Origin: Ignavibacteriae bacterium HGW-Ignavibacteriae-2
GTDB lineage: Bacteria > Bacteroidota > Ignavibacteria > Ignavibacteriales > Melioribacteraceae
Reading direction: 5' to 3'
Length of the DNA stretch: 35,972 nt
NCBI GenBank assembly: GCA_002839805.1
Contig: PGYT01000027.1
Coordinates: 1-35,972 of the forward strand
Shown here: positions 16,530 through 25,328 of the stretch, one piece after another
Position numbering within the stretch: position 1 is the first letter of the stretch
How the letters are laid out: each line of letters starts with the position of its first letter
Notes under the pieces: generated by a model
Database searches by the model: none
The model's input: only the letters and a program-made list of their open reading frames with translations
What the model was told of the DNA's origin: nothing
Program-made: the position numbers and the translations under genes

Positions 16530-18360
16530 TATTGCCTCCCAAAAGCTCTATTATTTTATTTTCTATTTCAGCAACTTTAAATGGCTGTCCCTGATATTTA
16601 TTGTATTGAATTACATCCTTTAAGAATGTACTTTTTATAATTGCGGCCAATTGCCCAGTATTCAATTCAGGGATAAGAACTTTATCGAATTTATTGAGTA
16701 ATTCTTCCAGATTTTTCGGGAATGGATTTAAATATTTCAAATGTGCGTGAGCAATTTTATTACCTTTCGCACGAAGATTTCTTATACTTTCCCTGATAGC
16801 TCCGTATGTACTTCCCCAACTTAAAACAAGTATATCGCCGTCCTCATCCCCTTTTAATTGGATTTCAGGGATAATATTTTGAACCTTCTTAACTTTCTCT
16901 TCTCTAATATTAATCATCAATTCGTGATTAGCCGGTTCATAGCTTATGTTGCCGTAAATAGCTTTTTTCTCCAATCCACCAATTCTGTGTTCAAGTCCTG
17001 GAGTACCTGGAATTGCCCACGGGCGAACTAAATTTTCATCCCTTAAATACGGGAAAAAATCTTCGGCTTCTTTTCTATGACTAACCTTAATCTCCGGCAA
17101 CTTATCAAAATCCGGTATTTTTAATGGTTCGGAACCAAAAGCTAAGTAACCGTCTGTAAGAAGTATTACGGGCGTCATAGCAGTTAAAGCAATTCGGGAT
17201 GCCTCAATAGCCATAGTGAAACAATCTGCAGGACTTTGAGCCGCCAGAACCACCAGCGGAGCCTCACCATGTCTGCCATACATAGCTTGAAACAAGTCTG
17301 CTTGTTCCGTTTTAGTAGGTAAACCTGTGGATGGACCTCCACGCTGAACATCTATAACAACCAAAGGAAGTTCAGTTATTATTGCTAAACCAAGTGCTTC
17401 GCCCTTAAGTGATAATCCTGGTCCCGATGTGCTTGTAATAGCAAGTTTACCAGCAAAAGCTGCGCCGATAGCTGAAGTTATACCTGCAATTTCATCCTCA
17501 GCCTGAAATGCTATTACATTATAGTTTTTATATTTGCTTAATTCTTGTAAAATTTCTGAAGCAGGAGTAATTGGATAGGAACCAAGAAACAGATCTATTC
17601 CGCTGCGCAAAGATGCAGCAACAAAACCGAGAGCGGTAGCTTCATTGCCGGAAATATTTCTGTATTTTCCTTTTGGAAGATGAGCTGGTTTAACTTCAAA
17701 GCGGGTTGTAAAAATCTCTGTTGTTTCACCATAATAATAACCGGCTTTTAATACTTTCTGGTTGGCTTCCATTATCTCGGGTTTATTCTTAAATTTTGTC
17801 TCCAACCATTTCGAAGTAATTTCTATTGGCCGGTTGTACATCCAATACATAAGACCGAGAGCAAAAAAGTTTTTACACTTTTCTTTTTCTTTATTTGAAA
17901 GTTTAGAGTCCTCCAATGTATTCATTGTAAGCATTGTTAGAGGTAATGATAATACATTGTAGCCTTCAAGTGAACCGTCTTCAAGCGGATTTGAGTCATA
18001 TTTGGCAAGTCTTAGATTTTTGGTTTCAAATGAATTTGTATTTACAATTATAGTCGCATTCGGTTTAAGATCTTTAAGATTTACTTTAAGTGCGGCAGGA
18101 TTCATTGCAACCAGTACATCGGGGCTATCGCCAGGAGTTTGAATATCGCTGCTGCTAAAATGTAGTTGGAAACCGCTTACACCGGCTAACGATCCGGCGG
18201 GAGCGCGAATTTCTGCGGGAAAATCTGGCAACGTACTTAAATCGTTACCAACTATTGCAGTTGTGTCAGTAAATTGTGATCCGGTTAACTGCATACCATC
18301 ACCGGAATCACCGGCAAAACGAACTGTTACATCTTCTAGTATTTGAACTAATTTGGCCAT
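16519..18360 (-). CDS. korA: 2-oxoacid:ferredoxin oxidoreductase, fused gamma-alpha subunit (KorA type)
   Basis: 613-residue partner of KorB. Residues 1 to about 195 are the gamma domain (RFAGDSGDGMQLTGSQF near 14-30), which binds CoA. The alpha domain follows from about 235, with the substrate-positioning motif YPITP at 262-266 and SGPGLSLK further on. Gamma-alpha fusions with a separate beta subunit are typical of two-subunit KGOR enzymes that lack a built-in ferredoxin (delta) chain. No delta subunit is encoded next door, so electrons go to a free ferredoxin. The predicted promoter lies 120 bases upstream. The two genes form a closed operon with a promoter and a terminator. Confidence 0.9.
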   Translation of the reverse strand: MAKLVQILEDVTVRFAGDSGDGMQLTGSQFTDTTAIVGNDLSTLPDFPAEIRAPAGSLAGVSGFQLHFSSSDIQTPGDSPDVLVAMNPAALKVNLKDLKPNATIIVNTNSFETKNLRLAKYDSNPLEDGSLEGYNVLSLPLTMLTMNTLEDSKLSNKEKEKCKNFFALGLMYWMYNRPIEITSKWLETKFKNKPEIMEANQKVLKAGYYYGETTEIFTTRFEVKPAHLPKGKYRNISGNEATALGFVAASLRSGIDLFLGSYPITPASEILQELSKYKNYNVIAFQAEDEIAGITSAIGAAFAGKLAITSTSGPGLSLKGEALGLAIITELPLVVIDVQRGGPSTGLPTKTEQADLFQAMYGRHGEAPLVVLAAQSPADCFTMAIEASRIALTAMTPVILLTDGYLAFGSEPLKIPDFDKLPEIKVSHRKEAEDFFPYLRDENLVRPWAIPGTPGLEHRIGGLEKKAIYGNISYEPANHELMINIREEKVKKVQNIIPEIQLKGDEDGDILVLSWGSTYGAIRESIRNLRAKGNKIAHAHLKYLNPFPKNLEELLNKFDKVLIPELNTGQLAAIIKSTFLKDVIQYNKYQGQPFKVAEIENKIIELLGGNNVE

Positions 18361-18479
18361 ATTATATCTCTTATTATTAAATTGATATATTTTTATTCAA
18401 AAAAACCTGCCTATTACTAATTGAATTTTTCAATCGGCAAAGCTGATTTTGTTTATTTATAGAATTTTTTCCTAATAAT

Positions 18480-18508
18480 TTTATATCTACAACTCGTAAA
18501 ATGTTCAA
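18480..18508 (-). promoter_or_regulatory. sigma-70-type promoter of korA-korB
   Basis: TTGAAC (18503-18508), a 17-base spacer and TATAAA (18480-18485) on the minus strand, about 120 bases before the korA ATG. The interval between contains no reading frame. Confidence 0.55.
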
Positions 18509-18563
18509 TTTTTATTTATGTAATAAAATATATGAATATTTGCGAAGATTATACCCATTAATG

Positions 18564-20327
18564 TTACTGAATCTTCCGCATCAATCTTAAGAAGACTTCG
18601 GCATCAACAAAACCAGTTATCCTTTCAATTTCCTCACCTTTGGAATCAATAAGTAATACAGTAGGCATGCCAACTATATTAAACTTATTTCTGATTCTAT
18701 CGGTTTCGTCGGACATTGTTTTCGTCATGTCAACTTTAATAGTTACAAAATCCTTCGATTCCATTATCACTATATCATCGGAAAACGTTAGAGCATCCAA
18801 CTCTTTGCAAGGTATGCACCAATCGGCATAAAAATCAATTATTATTTTTTTGTTTTCCTGAAGCGCAGTTTCATAAACTGAATCACTGTAGTATACCCAA
18901 TCCAGAGATTTTTTTTCAGTTGGATATAATGCATATACTGCCGCGCCAATAATTAAGAATGAAAAAATAAATTTAAATATTTTAAATCCTTTAACATCAT
19001 TCCCCATTTTATCGAAGAATAATAAAAACGCCGCGGCTAAAATTGCAAATACAGGAAGAATGAAATAATTTATTGAAGCCGGCAAAATAGGACCAAGAAA
19101 ATAGAGTGCCATACCTAAAAGCAGAAATCCGAATATATGTTTAACCCCTTCCATCCAAAATCCTGCGCGTGGTAAATTTTTAATTTTTCCTGAAAACATT
19201 GCAAGTACAAGATATGGAGTACCTAATCCTACAGCTAAAAAGAAAAACATTAAAAATCCATATAGCACGTCACCTTTTGCAGCAACAACCGTTAATAGTC
19301 CTAATACAAACGGGCCAATACAAGGCGCCGCAACTATCCCAAGTGTTAAGCCCATAAAAAAGGAACCGAAATAACCAGTTTTTGCCCCACCAGCTTTTGC
19401 TACCAGAGAGTCAGGTAATTTAAATTCGTACACACCAAACATACTTAAAGATAGACCGGCTAATATAACTGCGATTGCAATAATAACAATAGGATTTTGC
19501 AGTAGAGCGCCGAAGACCGCACCGCTTAATGAAGTAACCACACCTATAACCGAATAAGTGAGAGCCATTCCAAGTACATAAACAACACCGAGGACGAATA
19601 ATCTACCAGTTCTGCCCTCGCTCTGACCTCCGAAGTACCCTATTGTAATAGGGATTAAGGGGTAAACACAAGGCGTTAAGTTAAGCGCTAACCCACCTAA
19701 AAATACTATCAGTATTCCAAAGAAAAGTCCGCTCGATTCTAATGCGGAAGCAACTGAGTCGTTGCTATCTTTCTGTGACTCAGAATTTGCAGTAGTAATT
19801 TGTGAAAATAATTTTTCATTTAAACTTATTATAGCTGTATTGTTATTTACAATATCTATGGTCGATATTGCGGAAACCGAGTTTGGGGGCATACAGGACT
19901 GGTTATTGCAGGCCTGATAGTTCAATATTACTTCAAAATTTAATTGACCTTCATCAACTTCAATTGGAAATTTAACATCCGCAAATATTATTACCTCGCC
20001 CTCATAAACAGATACAGGTTTATCTGAAAACTCCATTTTTATTTCTTCGGGAGTAGGATATTTAATATTGGAAATCGAAATATTTTTATCAGACAGAATT
20101 ACTAATTCGGAGGGAATTAAAAATTCATCATTTGGTGTGTGCGAATTAATATGCCAAGTTTCGTTAATCTTAATTTTCACAGCAATTTTAACAGTAGATC
20201 CTTTATATGTATTTGCTTGTGAGAGTATCGCATCGAGCGATACCAAATTTTGATCGATTCCGAATTGAGCAAAAAGTGTTGAAGTGTATAAAACTGTTAA
20301 TATAATAATTGTGAATATTCTTCTCAT
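18564..20327 (-). CDS. dsbD: Thiol:disulfide interchange protein DsbD
   Basis: Carries electrons from cytoplasmic thioredoxin across the inner membrane to periplasmic thiol proteins. 587 residues with the complete three-part layout. Signal peptide 1-21. N-terminal alpha domain with Cys140 and Cys145. Eight-helix transmembrane beta domain with Cys220 (LTPCVYP) and Cys336 (AAPCIGP). C-terminal thioredoxin domain with WCIPC (Cys504, Cys507). All six redox cysteines are kept. The ATG at 20327 is chosen because GAGG lies six bases upstream; a TTG at 20339 would put the box inside the gene. It follows nadE by 17 bases. It may serve cytochrome c maturation or disulfide isomerisation; partners are not in this window. 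Confidence 0.93.
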   Translation of the reverse strand: MRRIFTIIILTVLYTSTLFAQFGIDQNLVSLDAILSQANTYKGSTVKIAVKIKINETWHINSHTPNDEFLIPSELVILSDKNISISNIKYPTPEEIKMEFSDKPVSVYEGEVIIFADVKFPIEVDEGQLNFEVILNYQACNNQSCMPPNSVSAISTIDIVNNNTAIISLNEKLFSQITTANSESQKDSNDSVASALESSGLFFGILIVFLGGLALNLTPCVYPLIPITIGYFGGQSEGRTGRLFVLGVVYVLGMALTYSVIGVVTSLSGAVFGALLQNPIVIIAIAVILAGLSLSMFGVYEFKLPDSLVAKAGGAKTGYFGSFFMGLTLGIVAAPCIGPFVLGLLTVVAAKGDVLYGFLMFFFLAVGLGTPYLVLAMFSGKIKNLPRAGFWMEGVKHIFGFLLLGMALYFLGPILPASINYFILPVFAILAAAFLLFFDKMGNDVKGFKIFKFIFSFLIIGAAVYALYPTEKKSLDWVYYSDSVYETALQENKKIIIDFYADWCIPCKELDALTFSDDIVIMESKDFVTIKVDMTKTMSDETDRIRNKFNIVGMPTVLLIDSKGEEIERITGFVDAEVFLRLMRKIQ

Positions 20328-20344
20328 TACAATCCTCAAAATTT

Positions 20345-21982
20345 TTATCTATTCCAACGCTGAACAATTGGAAACCTTCTTCCATATCCAAACGCTTTTG
20401 TTGTTACTCTTAAAGCAGGCGCGGCCTGTTTGCGCTTAAATTCATTTTTGTCCACTAACTTTAAAATCCTTTCTACGGTTTCGGGTTCACCCAACTCCTC
20501 AACAATTTCATTCAACTCTTTATATTCTTCAAGATATTTAAATAAAATCTTATCCAAAAATTCGTAAGGAGGTAGGCTATCCTCATCTTTCTGATCGGGT
20601 CTCAGTTCAGCTGAAGGGGCCTTTTGTATTATTTCTGCTGGAATAATTTCTTCATGCCTGTTGATATAGTTGCAAATATTATATACTTGAGTTTTATAAA
20701 CATCGGCAATTATGCCTAAAGCACCGTTCATATCACCGTACAATGTAGCGTAACCAACAGCCATTTCCGATTTATTTCCTGTTGTACACAACATATAACC
20801 AAATTTATTGGATAAGGCCATTAAATAAACACCGCGCAGTCTGCTTTGCAAATTTTCTTCTGTTACATCTTCCGGCTTACCGTTAAATGTTGGAGCAAGA
20901 ACCTCTTTAACTTTTTCAAATGCCGGCTGAATAGGAATTAAGTCAGATGAGATGCTCAAATTTTTAATTAGATTTTCCGAATCCTTTATACTACCTTCGC
21001 TGGAATACTGTGAAGGCATCATAACAGCATGTACATTCTCCGCGCCCAAGGCTTTTACTGCAATATAAGTTACTAAGGCGGAATCTATCCCACCGCTCAA
21101 ACCTATAAGAGCTTTCGTAAATCCTGTTTTATATGCATAATCTTTAAGTCCGTAAATAAGTGCAAGTAGCACTTCTTCCTCATACCCAGATTCCACTTCC
21201 TCAATAGATGGATAATACTGTTTTGTATCATAAATAATATAATCTTCAGCGAATTTGTCGCCCAGTTTAACCAGTCTCCCATCTTTATCGAAACACATAC
21301 TTGCGCCATCGAATATAAGATCTGTTTGAGCTCCGGTAGAGCAAACATAAGCCAGAGGAAGACCATCTGTTTTTGTGAGCACTGAAAGCATGTCGCCTCT
21401 CTCTTTTCTTCGACCGTAAGCGTAAGGACTTGCTGAAATATTTATCAATATTGTAGCACCCTTATCCACTTGTTTTTGCACAGGATCAACGCTGTATCGC
21501 CTTTGTTTCCAATAATCGGCATCATTCCAAATATCCTCGCAAACAGAAATTCCCAGAATTTCTCCCCTAAATTCAATCACATTATTCTCTTTCGCCGATT
21601 CAAAATATCTCACTTCATCAAAAACATCGTAATTAGGAAGAAGAGTTTTATGCTGAATAAATTGAATTTTACCATTAAAACACAGAACTGCAGAATTATA
21701 AACTCCAGTACCAACATTTTCCTGTACTTCAATTATTGACCCGAAAATAATCCCGACATCAGAAGTTTTTTCTGCAATAAAGCGGGTAGCAGTGAGCACT
21801 TTGCTCCTAAATTCCTGCTTTTCAACAAGGTCCAAGGGTGGGTAGCCACAAATGGCCAACTCTGGGAAAATTACGAGGTCAACTTTATCTAGAATACCTC
21901 TTGAGTAACCTTCAAGAATTTTATTTTTATTGCCCTCAATATCCCCGATAATCGGGTTCATTTGACAAAGGGCGATTTTCAT
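20345..21982 (-). CDS. nadE: Glutamine-dependent NAD+ synthetase
   Basis: Last step of NAD synthesis: amidation of deamido-NAD using glutamine-derived ammonia. 545 residues in two domains. The N-terminal nitrilase-like glutaminase (1 to about 255) has the triad Glu41 (FPELAICGY), Lys112 (HKTLLPNYDVF) and Cys148 (ISVCEDIW). The C-terminal synthetase has the ATP-pyrophosphatase loop SGGIDS at 296-301 and the family segment STGNKSE-like TTGNKSEMAVGYATLYGD. The ATG at 21982 has no strong Shine-Dalgarno box. First gene of the nadE-dsbD pair and divergent from the PspC gene. No functional link to dsbD is obvious. Confidence 0.94.
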   Translation of the reverse strand: MKIALCQMNPIIGDIEGNKNKILEGYSRGILDKVDLVIFPELAICGYPPLDLVEKQEFRSKVLTATRFIAEKTSDVGIIFGSIIEVQENVGTGVYNSAVLCFNGKIQFIQHKTLLPNYDVFDEVRYFESAKENNVIEFRGEILGISVCEDIWNDADYWKQRRYSVDPVQKQVDKGATILINISASPYAYGRRKERGDMLSVLTKTDGLPLAYVCSTGAQTDLIFDGASMCFDKDGRLVKLGDKFAEDYIIYDTKQYYPSIEEVESGYEEEVLLALIYGLKDYAYKTGFTKALIGLSGGIDSALVTYIAVKALGAENVHAVMMPSQYSSEGSIKDSENLIKNLSISSDLIPIQPAFEKVKEVLAPTFNGKPEDVTEENLQSRLRGVYLMALSNKFGYMLCTTGNKSEMAVGYATLYGDMNGALGIIADVYKTQVYNICNYINRHEEIIPAEIIQKAPSAELRPDQKDEDSLPPYEFLDKILFKYLEEYKELNEIVEELGEPETVERILKLVDKNEFKRKQAAPALRVTTKAFGYGRRFPIVQRWNR

Positions 21983-22081
21983 AGGAAGCCGATATTTTTA
22001 TAATATTTTACGCAGTAAAATAAATAAGTTAAATAGTTATCGCAAAACAATTAGTAAAAAAGAATAATTTTGTACTTTACA

Positions 22082-22090
22082 TGATATAAT
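22082..22090 (+). promoter_or_regulatory. Extended -10 promoter of the PspC gene
   Basis: TGATATAAT: a perfect TATAAT at 22085-22090 preceded by TG at the extended -10 position. It is about 75 bases before the chosen start at 22167, in the divergent spacer with nadE. No good -35 box is visible. Confidence 0.45.
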
Positions 22091-22166
22091 TAAATTCTTT
22101 TTTTTAACAAAAACCTTTTCACTTTATTAACGTCTAAAAATTCGAAATCGCTAAAGGATGTTAAAA

Positions 22167-22628
22167 ATGAAAGAAAAATTATATCGATCACGTTCAAGAG
22201 TTTTCGGCGGAGTAGCAGCGGGTTTGGGCAATTACCTAAATTTGGATCCTATTCTAGTGAGAATAATTTTTATAGTAATCGCGCTCATCAATGGAGTTGG
22301 AATTCTTCTTTATATTATTCTTTGGATAATAATTCCCGAAGAACCGTGGGAAGTGGCTTTTAATATGAATTCAAAAACTTCGTCAGGAGATTCACCACAG
22401 GATAAATCTGCAGATCAAAAATCTTATGATTTTAGTGGACTCAAGCCGGGTTCTTCATCCAATGGCGGAAAAACGATGATTGGTATAATACTAATTGGCC
22501 TGGGAGTAATATTCTTATTGGATAATCTATTCCCGTTTTTTGAATTTGTAGAATTTTTACCGATTGTTTTGATAGTAGTAGGGTTAGCATTAATTTTTAA
22601 TTCACTAAAAAATAAAGAATTGTTATGA
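22167..22628 (+). CDS. PspC-domain membrane protein
   Basis: 153 residues. Residues 1 to about 60 form a PspC domain: basic N-terminus (KLYRSRSRVFGGVAAGLGNY), then a long membrane helix ending in WIIIPEEP. A soluble linker of about 40 residues follows. The C-terminal 45 residues contain two hydrophobic segments of the DUF5668/LiaI-like type (MIGIILIGLGVIFLLDNLFP). Such proteins are linked to envelope-stress responses. The ATG at 22167 is chosen because AAAGGA (22153-22158) is well spaced before it, whereas the ATG at 22158 overlaps that box. It overlaps the next gene by four bases (ATGA). Its partner is probably the LiaF-like protein that follows. Confidence 0.82.
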   Translation: MKEKLYRSRSRVFGGVAAGLGNYLNLDPILVRIIFIVIALINGVGILLYIILWIIIPEEPWEVAFNMNSKTSSGDSPQDKSADQKSYDFSGLKPGSSSNGGKTMIGIILIGLGVIFLLDNLFPFFEFVEFLPIVLIVVGLALIFNSLKNKELL

Positions 22629-23527
22629 AAACCGGACAAATTTTTTGGGGCGTATTATTTGTGACTATCGGAAGTTTAATACTACTTCAACGATATGACA
22701 TATTTATAATGGATTGGTCTTTCGTTTGGGATTTATGGCCAGTGTTATTAATTCTATGGGGTTTATCCATTATAACAAAAGAAACCTTTGTAAAACCAAT
22801 AATTACAGTATTGATAGCTTTTTTTATCGGCGCTGTACTTTACGGAAGCGTAAGTAATATTGTGGACGGTAGCAACAATGTATTGTGGCAAAATGATGAT
22901 TATGACGTTAGAACATTTTATGAAGATTATTACGAAAATATAAAGTTTGCCGATCTTAAATTATCTGCCGGAGTAGGTACGTTTACAATTAAAGACAGAA
23001 CCAGCCGTTTAATAAAAGGAATTGCTCAGGGAAATATTGGTGAATACACTTTTAATACTTACAACAATGATGATAATACAAATATTAATGTTGAGATGAA
23101 CGAAGCGGATTTTAATCCATTTAAGAATAAAACCAGAAACCGATTGGAATTACAACTAAACGAAAATACAATTTGGAATTTGGATTTAAATTTAGGCGCG
23201 GCAAAAGCTTATTTCGATTTAACACCATTCAAAGTACAGAACCTTTCTCTTAAAACCGGGGCAACCAAAACAAAAATAAAACTCGGTAAAGAGTATAATA
23301 ATACAGATGTTAACATAGAAATGGGCGCAGCCACGTTAGATATCGCCGTTCCCAAAGAAGCCGGTTGTCGTCTGAAAGGAGATATGGTTTTAATTATAAA
23401 AGATTTGAAAGGTTTTTCAAAATTGGATTCTGGGTATTACGAAACGGATAATTTTGATAGCGCGGCACAGAAGATAACAATAAATGTTAATGGGGGAGTT
23501 TCTGCTTTAGATATAAACAGATATTAG
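22625..23527 (+). CDS. LiaF-like membrane protein with toast-rack beta domain
   Basis: 300 residues. The N-terminal third holds three hydrophobic segments of the DUF5668/LiaF-type transmembrane module (FWGVLFVTIGSLILLQRYDI, then VLLILWGLSII and ITVLIAFFIGAVLYG). The remaining 200 residues are a beta-rich domain with repeating strands and many Asn/Lys/Thr (AGVGTFTIK, GAAKAYFDL, TGATKTKIKLG, MGAATLDIAVP), the toast-rack type fold. Family members report on envelope stress. It is translationally coupled to the PspC gene. Its stop codon overlaps that of the convergent MGMT-like gene. No histidine kinase or response regulator lies nearby. Exact function unknown. Confidence 0.75.
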   Translation: MKTGQIFWGVLFVTIGSLILLQRYDIFIMDWSFVWDLWPVLLILWGLSIITKETFVKPIITVLIAFFIGAVLYGSVSNIVDGSNNVLWQNDDYDVRTFYEDYYENIKFADLKLSAGVGTFTIKDRTSRLIKGIAQGNIGEYTFNTYNNDDNTNINVEMNEADFNPFKNKTRNRLELQLNENTIWNLDLNLGAAKAYFDLTPFKVQNLSLKTGATKTKIKLGKEYNNTDVNIEMGAATLDIAVPKEAGCRLKGDMVLIIKDLKGFSKLDSGYYETDNFDSAAQKITINVNGGVSALDINRY

Positions 23528-23883
23528 AGATTTTTAGTTTTTGAAAATCTATTTCTTTTCGCGGGCAGCCATAAATGATCGGCAAGTATAACATTGCCTT
23601 CAGAATCGAATTTTACTCCTTCACCCTGAAGAAGATCTTGCATTAATTGAGGATTGCCAAAATGAATTTTTCCTGTAAGCGCGCCGAAACGGTTCACCAC
23701 CCTATGGCATGGTAGATAAGAATTTTTAGCGGAATTAAGAGCCCAGCCAACGGTGCGTGCAGATGATCTAATACCGCATGCTTCTGCAATTGCTCCGTAG
23801 GTAGTTACTTTTCCGATTGGTATCTCAGCAACTACTTCGAATACTTTATCAAAAAAATCGGATTGTGTTTTTATCTTTTTCAA
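23524..23883 (-). CDS. MGMT-family DNA alkyl-repair domain protein (short, ATL-sized)
   Basis: 119 residues made only of the winged-helix alkyltransferase domain. The active-site motif is LPCHRVV, with Cys59 retained. Residues 24-50 (GKVTTYGAIAEACGIRSSAR, then TVGWALNS) carry the DNA-recognition helix. Size and C-terminal layout resemble alkyltransferase-like (ATL/YbaZ) proteins, which normally have Trp in place of Cys. With Cys present it may act as a small O6-alkylguanine methyltransferase. The start is TTG at 23883, since no ATG or GTG fits; it lies five bases after prfB and is the last gene of the six-gene run. The stop codon overlaps that of the opposing LiaF-like gene. Confidence 0.8.
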   Translation of the reverse strand: MKKIKTQSDFFDKVFEVVAEIPIGKVTTYGAIAEACGIRSSARTVGWALNSAKNSYLPCHRVVNRFGALTGKIHFGNPQLMQDLLQGEGVKFDSEGNVILADHLWLPAKRNRFSKTKNL

Positions 23884-23888
23884 AATTT

Positions 23889-24990
23889 TTAGTTATTTGA
23901 AAATTTCAACAAAAAAGCCCTAATAAATTCATTTAAATTACCATCCATAACACCCTGCGTGTTAGAAGTTTCTACATCAGTTCTGTGATCTTTAACCATA
24001 TTATATGGATGAAATACGTAAGAACGGATTTGGCTACCCCACTCAATTTTCATTTTGCCTTTTTCTATTTCATCCAATTCTGCCTCTTTCTTTTTCAATT
24101 CTTCCTGATACATTTTGGATTTTAGAAGTTTCATGGCGTTTGTTTTATTCTGAATTTGAGATCTTTCACTCTGACAAGCCGCTACTAATCCTGTGGGTAT
24201 ATGCGTAATTCTTACGGCAGTTTCAACTTTGTTTACATTTTGTCCTCCTTTACCACCGGCTCTGTAAGTGTCTATTTTTAAATCAGCGGGATTAATTTCA
24301 ATTTCGATAGAATCGTCAATTTCAGGAATTACATAAACTGATGAAAATGATGTATGTCTCCTTTTGTTGGAATCAAAAGGTGAAATTCTAACCAATCTGT
24401 GTACGCCATTTTCGGCTTTAAGATAGCCGAAAGCGAATTCGCCCACTACTTCTATAGTTGCGCTTTTAATGCCGGCTCCGTCACCATCCAAAATATCAAG
24501 TAGATTCATTTTATACCCGTTCTGCTCTCCCCATCTTAAATACATTCGGAAAAGCATATCCGACCAATCTTGCGCTTCTGTGCCCCCTGCCCCGGCATGA
24601 ATTGTAAGAATACAATTCCTATTATCATCACGCCCGCTAAGCATACTCTTAAATTCGAGGTCCTCAACAGAGTCTTCTACAGCTTTGATTTCTATCTCAA
24701 TATCATCAAATAAGGAATCGTCCTCTTCAGCGTCGGCTAGTTTTACATAATCAAAAGTGTCGTCAAATTTGTTTTTCTGTTCATTCCATATCTCAACCCA
24801 ATGTTCCAGAGCTTTAATCGACTGGAGTACTTTTTGCGCGGCTTGTTGATCGCTCCAAAAATCTTTTTCTTCAGTTTTTTTTCTAAGCTCAAGAATTTGA
24901 TTTTCTTTTTTATCTAAGTTAAAGATAACCTCTTAATTTATGAATTCTATCCCCAAACGCCGTCATTTTTTTTATCTGATCTTCATACAT
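23889..24990 (-). CDS. prfB: Peptide chain release factor 2, programmed +1 frameshift
   Basis: Terminates translation at UGA and UAA. The gene is in two frames: 23 codons from ATG at 24990 (GGAG box five bases ahead) to an in-frame TAA at 24919-24921, then, skipping one T, 343 codons in the +1 frame from 24920 to the stop at 23889. The joined protein has 366 residues, the normal length. The stop-recognition tripeptide SPF is at 203-205 and the catalytic GGQ at 248-250, nearly the positions of E. coli RF2. The N-terminal coiled region (DLEFKS) precedes the core. The classical autoregulatory cassette is present except that the stop is UAA, not UGA. It sits in a tight run between the AtuA-like and MGMT-like genes. 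Confidence 0.93.
24918..24932 (-). promoter_or_regulatory. prfB +1 frameshift site with UAA stop
   Basis: Minus strand reads GAGGTTATCTTTAAC. GAGGT is a five-base anti-Shine-Dalgarno match, three bases ahead of the slippery CTT, then TAA and C. The layout and spacing equal the known RF2 cassette (Shine-Dalgarno-like box, TAT, CTT TGA C), but the third base pair of the cassette stop gives UAA. After the shift the frame reads Asn-Leu-Asp-Lys-Lys, matching the usual Asp-Leu-Asp context. Confidence 0.85.
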
Positions 24991-25015
24991 ATCAACTCCG
25001 AATTTTATTCAATAA

Positions 25016-25327
25016 TTATACTTCAATTTCCATTCTTAGTAAAGCCGCGGCCAAGGTTTTGCCCTGTGCATCATGTTTAAGTGATACTGTTCCACCGCCG
25101 CCCAATGTATTATTTAATATAAAATTTAACGCTCTTAAGTTTGGCAGCTCATATCTTTCTATAATGCCAAAACAAATACCCTTAAAATGTTCTTTTACTC
25201 TTTCAGTGGTCAAATGTTTTTTAATTATATCGTATCCTGCATCATCGTAAGCAATTATACCCACATTAGCTGCATCCCCTTTATCTCCACTTCTGCCGTG
25301 AGCTATGTCAATTAATTTTATTTTCAT
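25016..25327 (-). CDS. AtuA-like C-terminal (ferredoxin-fold) domain protein
   Basis: 103 residues corresponding to the domain found at the C-terminus of AtuA-type proteins: IAHGRSGDKGDAANVGIIAY at residues 8-27 is the hallmark, and LNNTLGGGGTVSLKHDAQGK near residue 70 the second conserved block. It has its own AGGA box and ATG one base after the stop of the larger AtuA gene, so the two are separate, coupled genes rather than a frameshifted fusion. Role inferred only from the family, which is linked in Pseudomonas to acyclic terpene (citronellol/geraniol) use; the actual reaction is not established. Whether terpenes are the substrate here is unknown. Confidence 0.78.
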   Translation of the reverse strand: MKIKLIDIAHGRSGDKGDAANVGIIAYDDAGYDIIKKHLTTERVKEHFKGICFGIIERYELPNLRALNFILNNTLGGGGTVSLKHDAQGKTLAAALLRMEIEV

Positions 25328-25328
25328 T

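Noticed and set aside
20328-20339. TTG start for dsbD
   Set aside because: The GAGG ribosome-binding site would lie inside the coding region; the ATG at 20327 is correctly spaced from it.
23889-24644. Truncated prfB starting at an internal ATG
   Set aside because: The N-terminal RF2 sequence continues upstream in the same frame to a clear +1 frameshift cassette, so the gene is full length.
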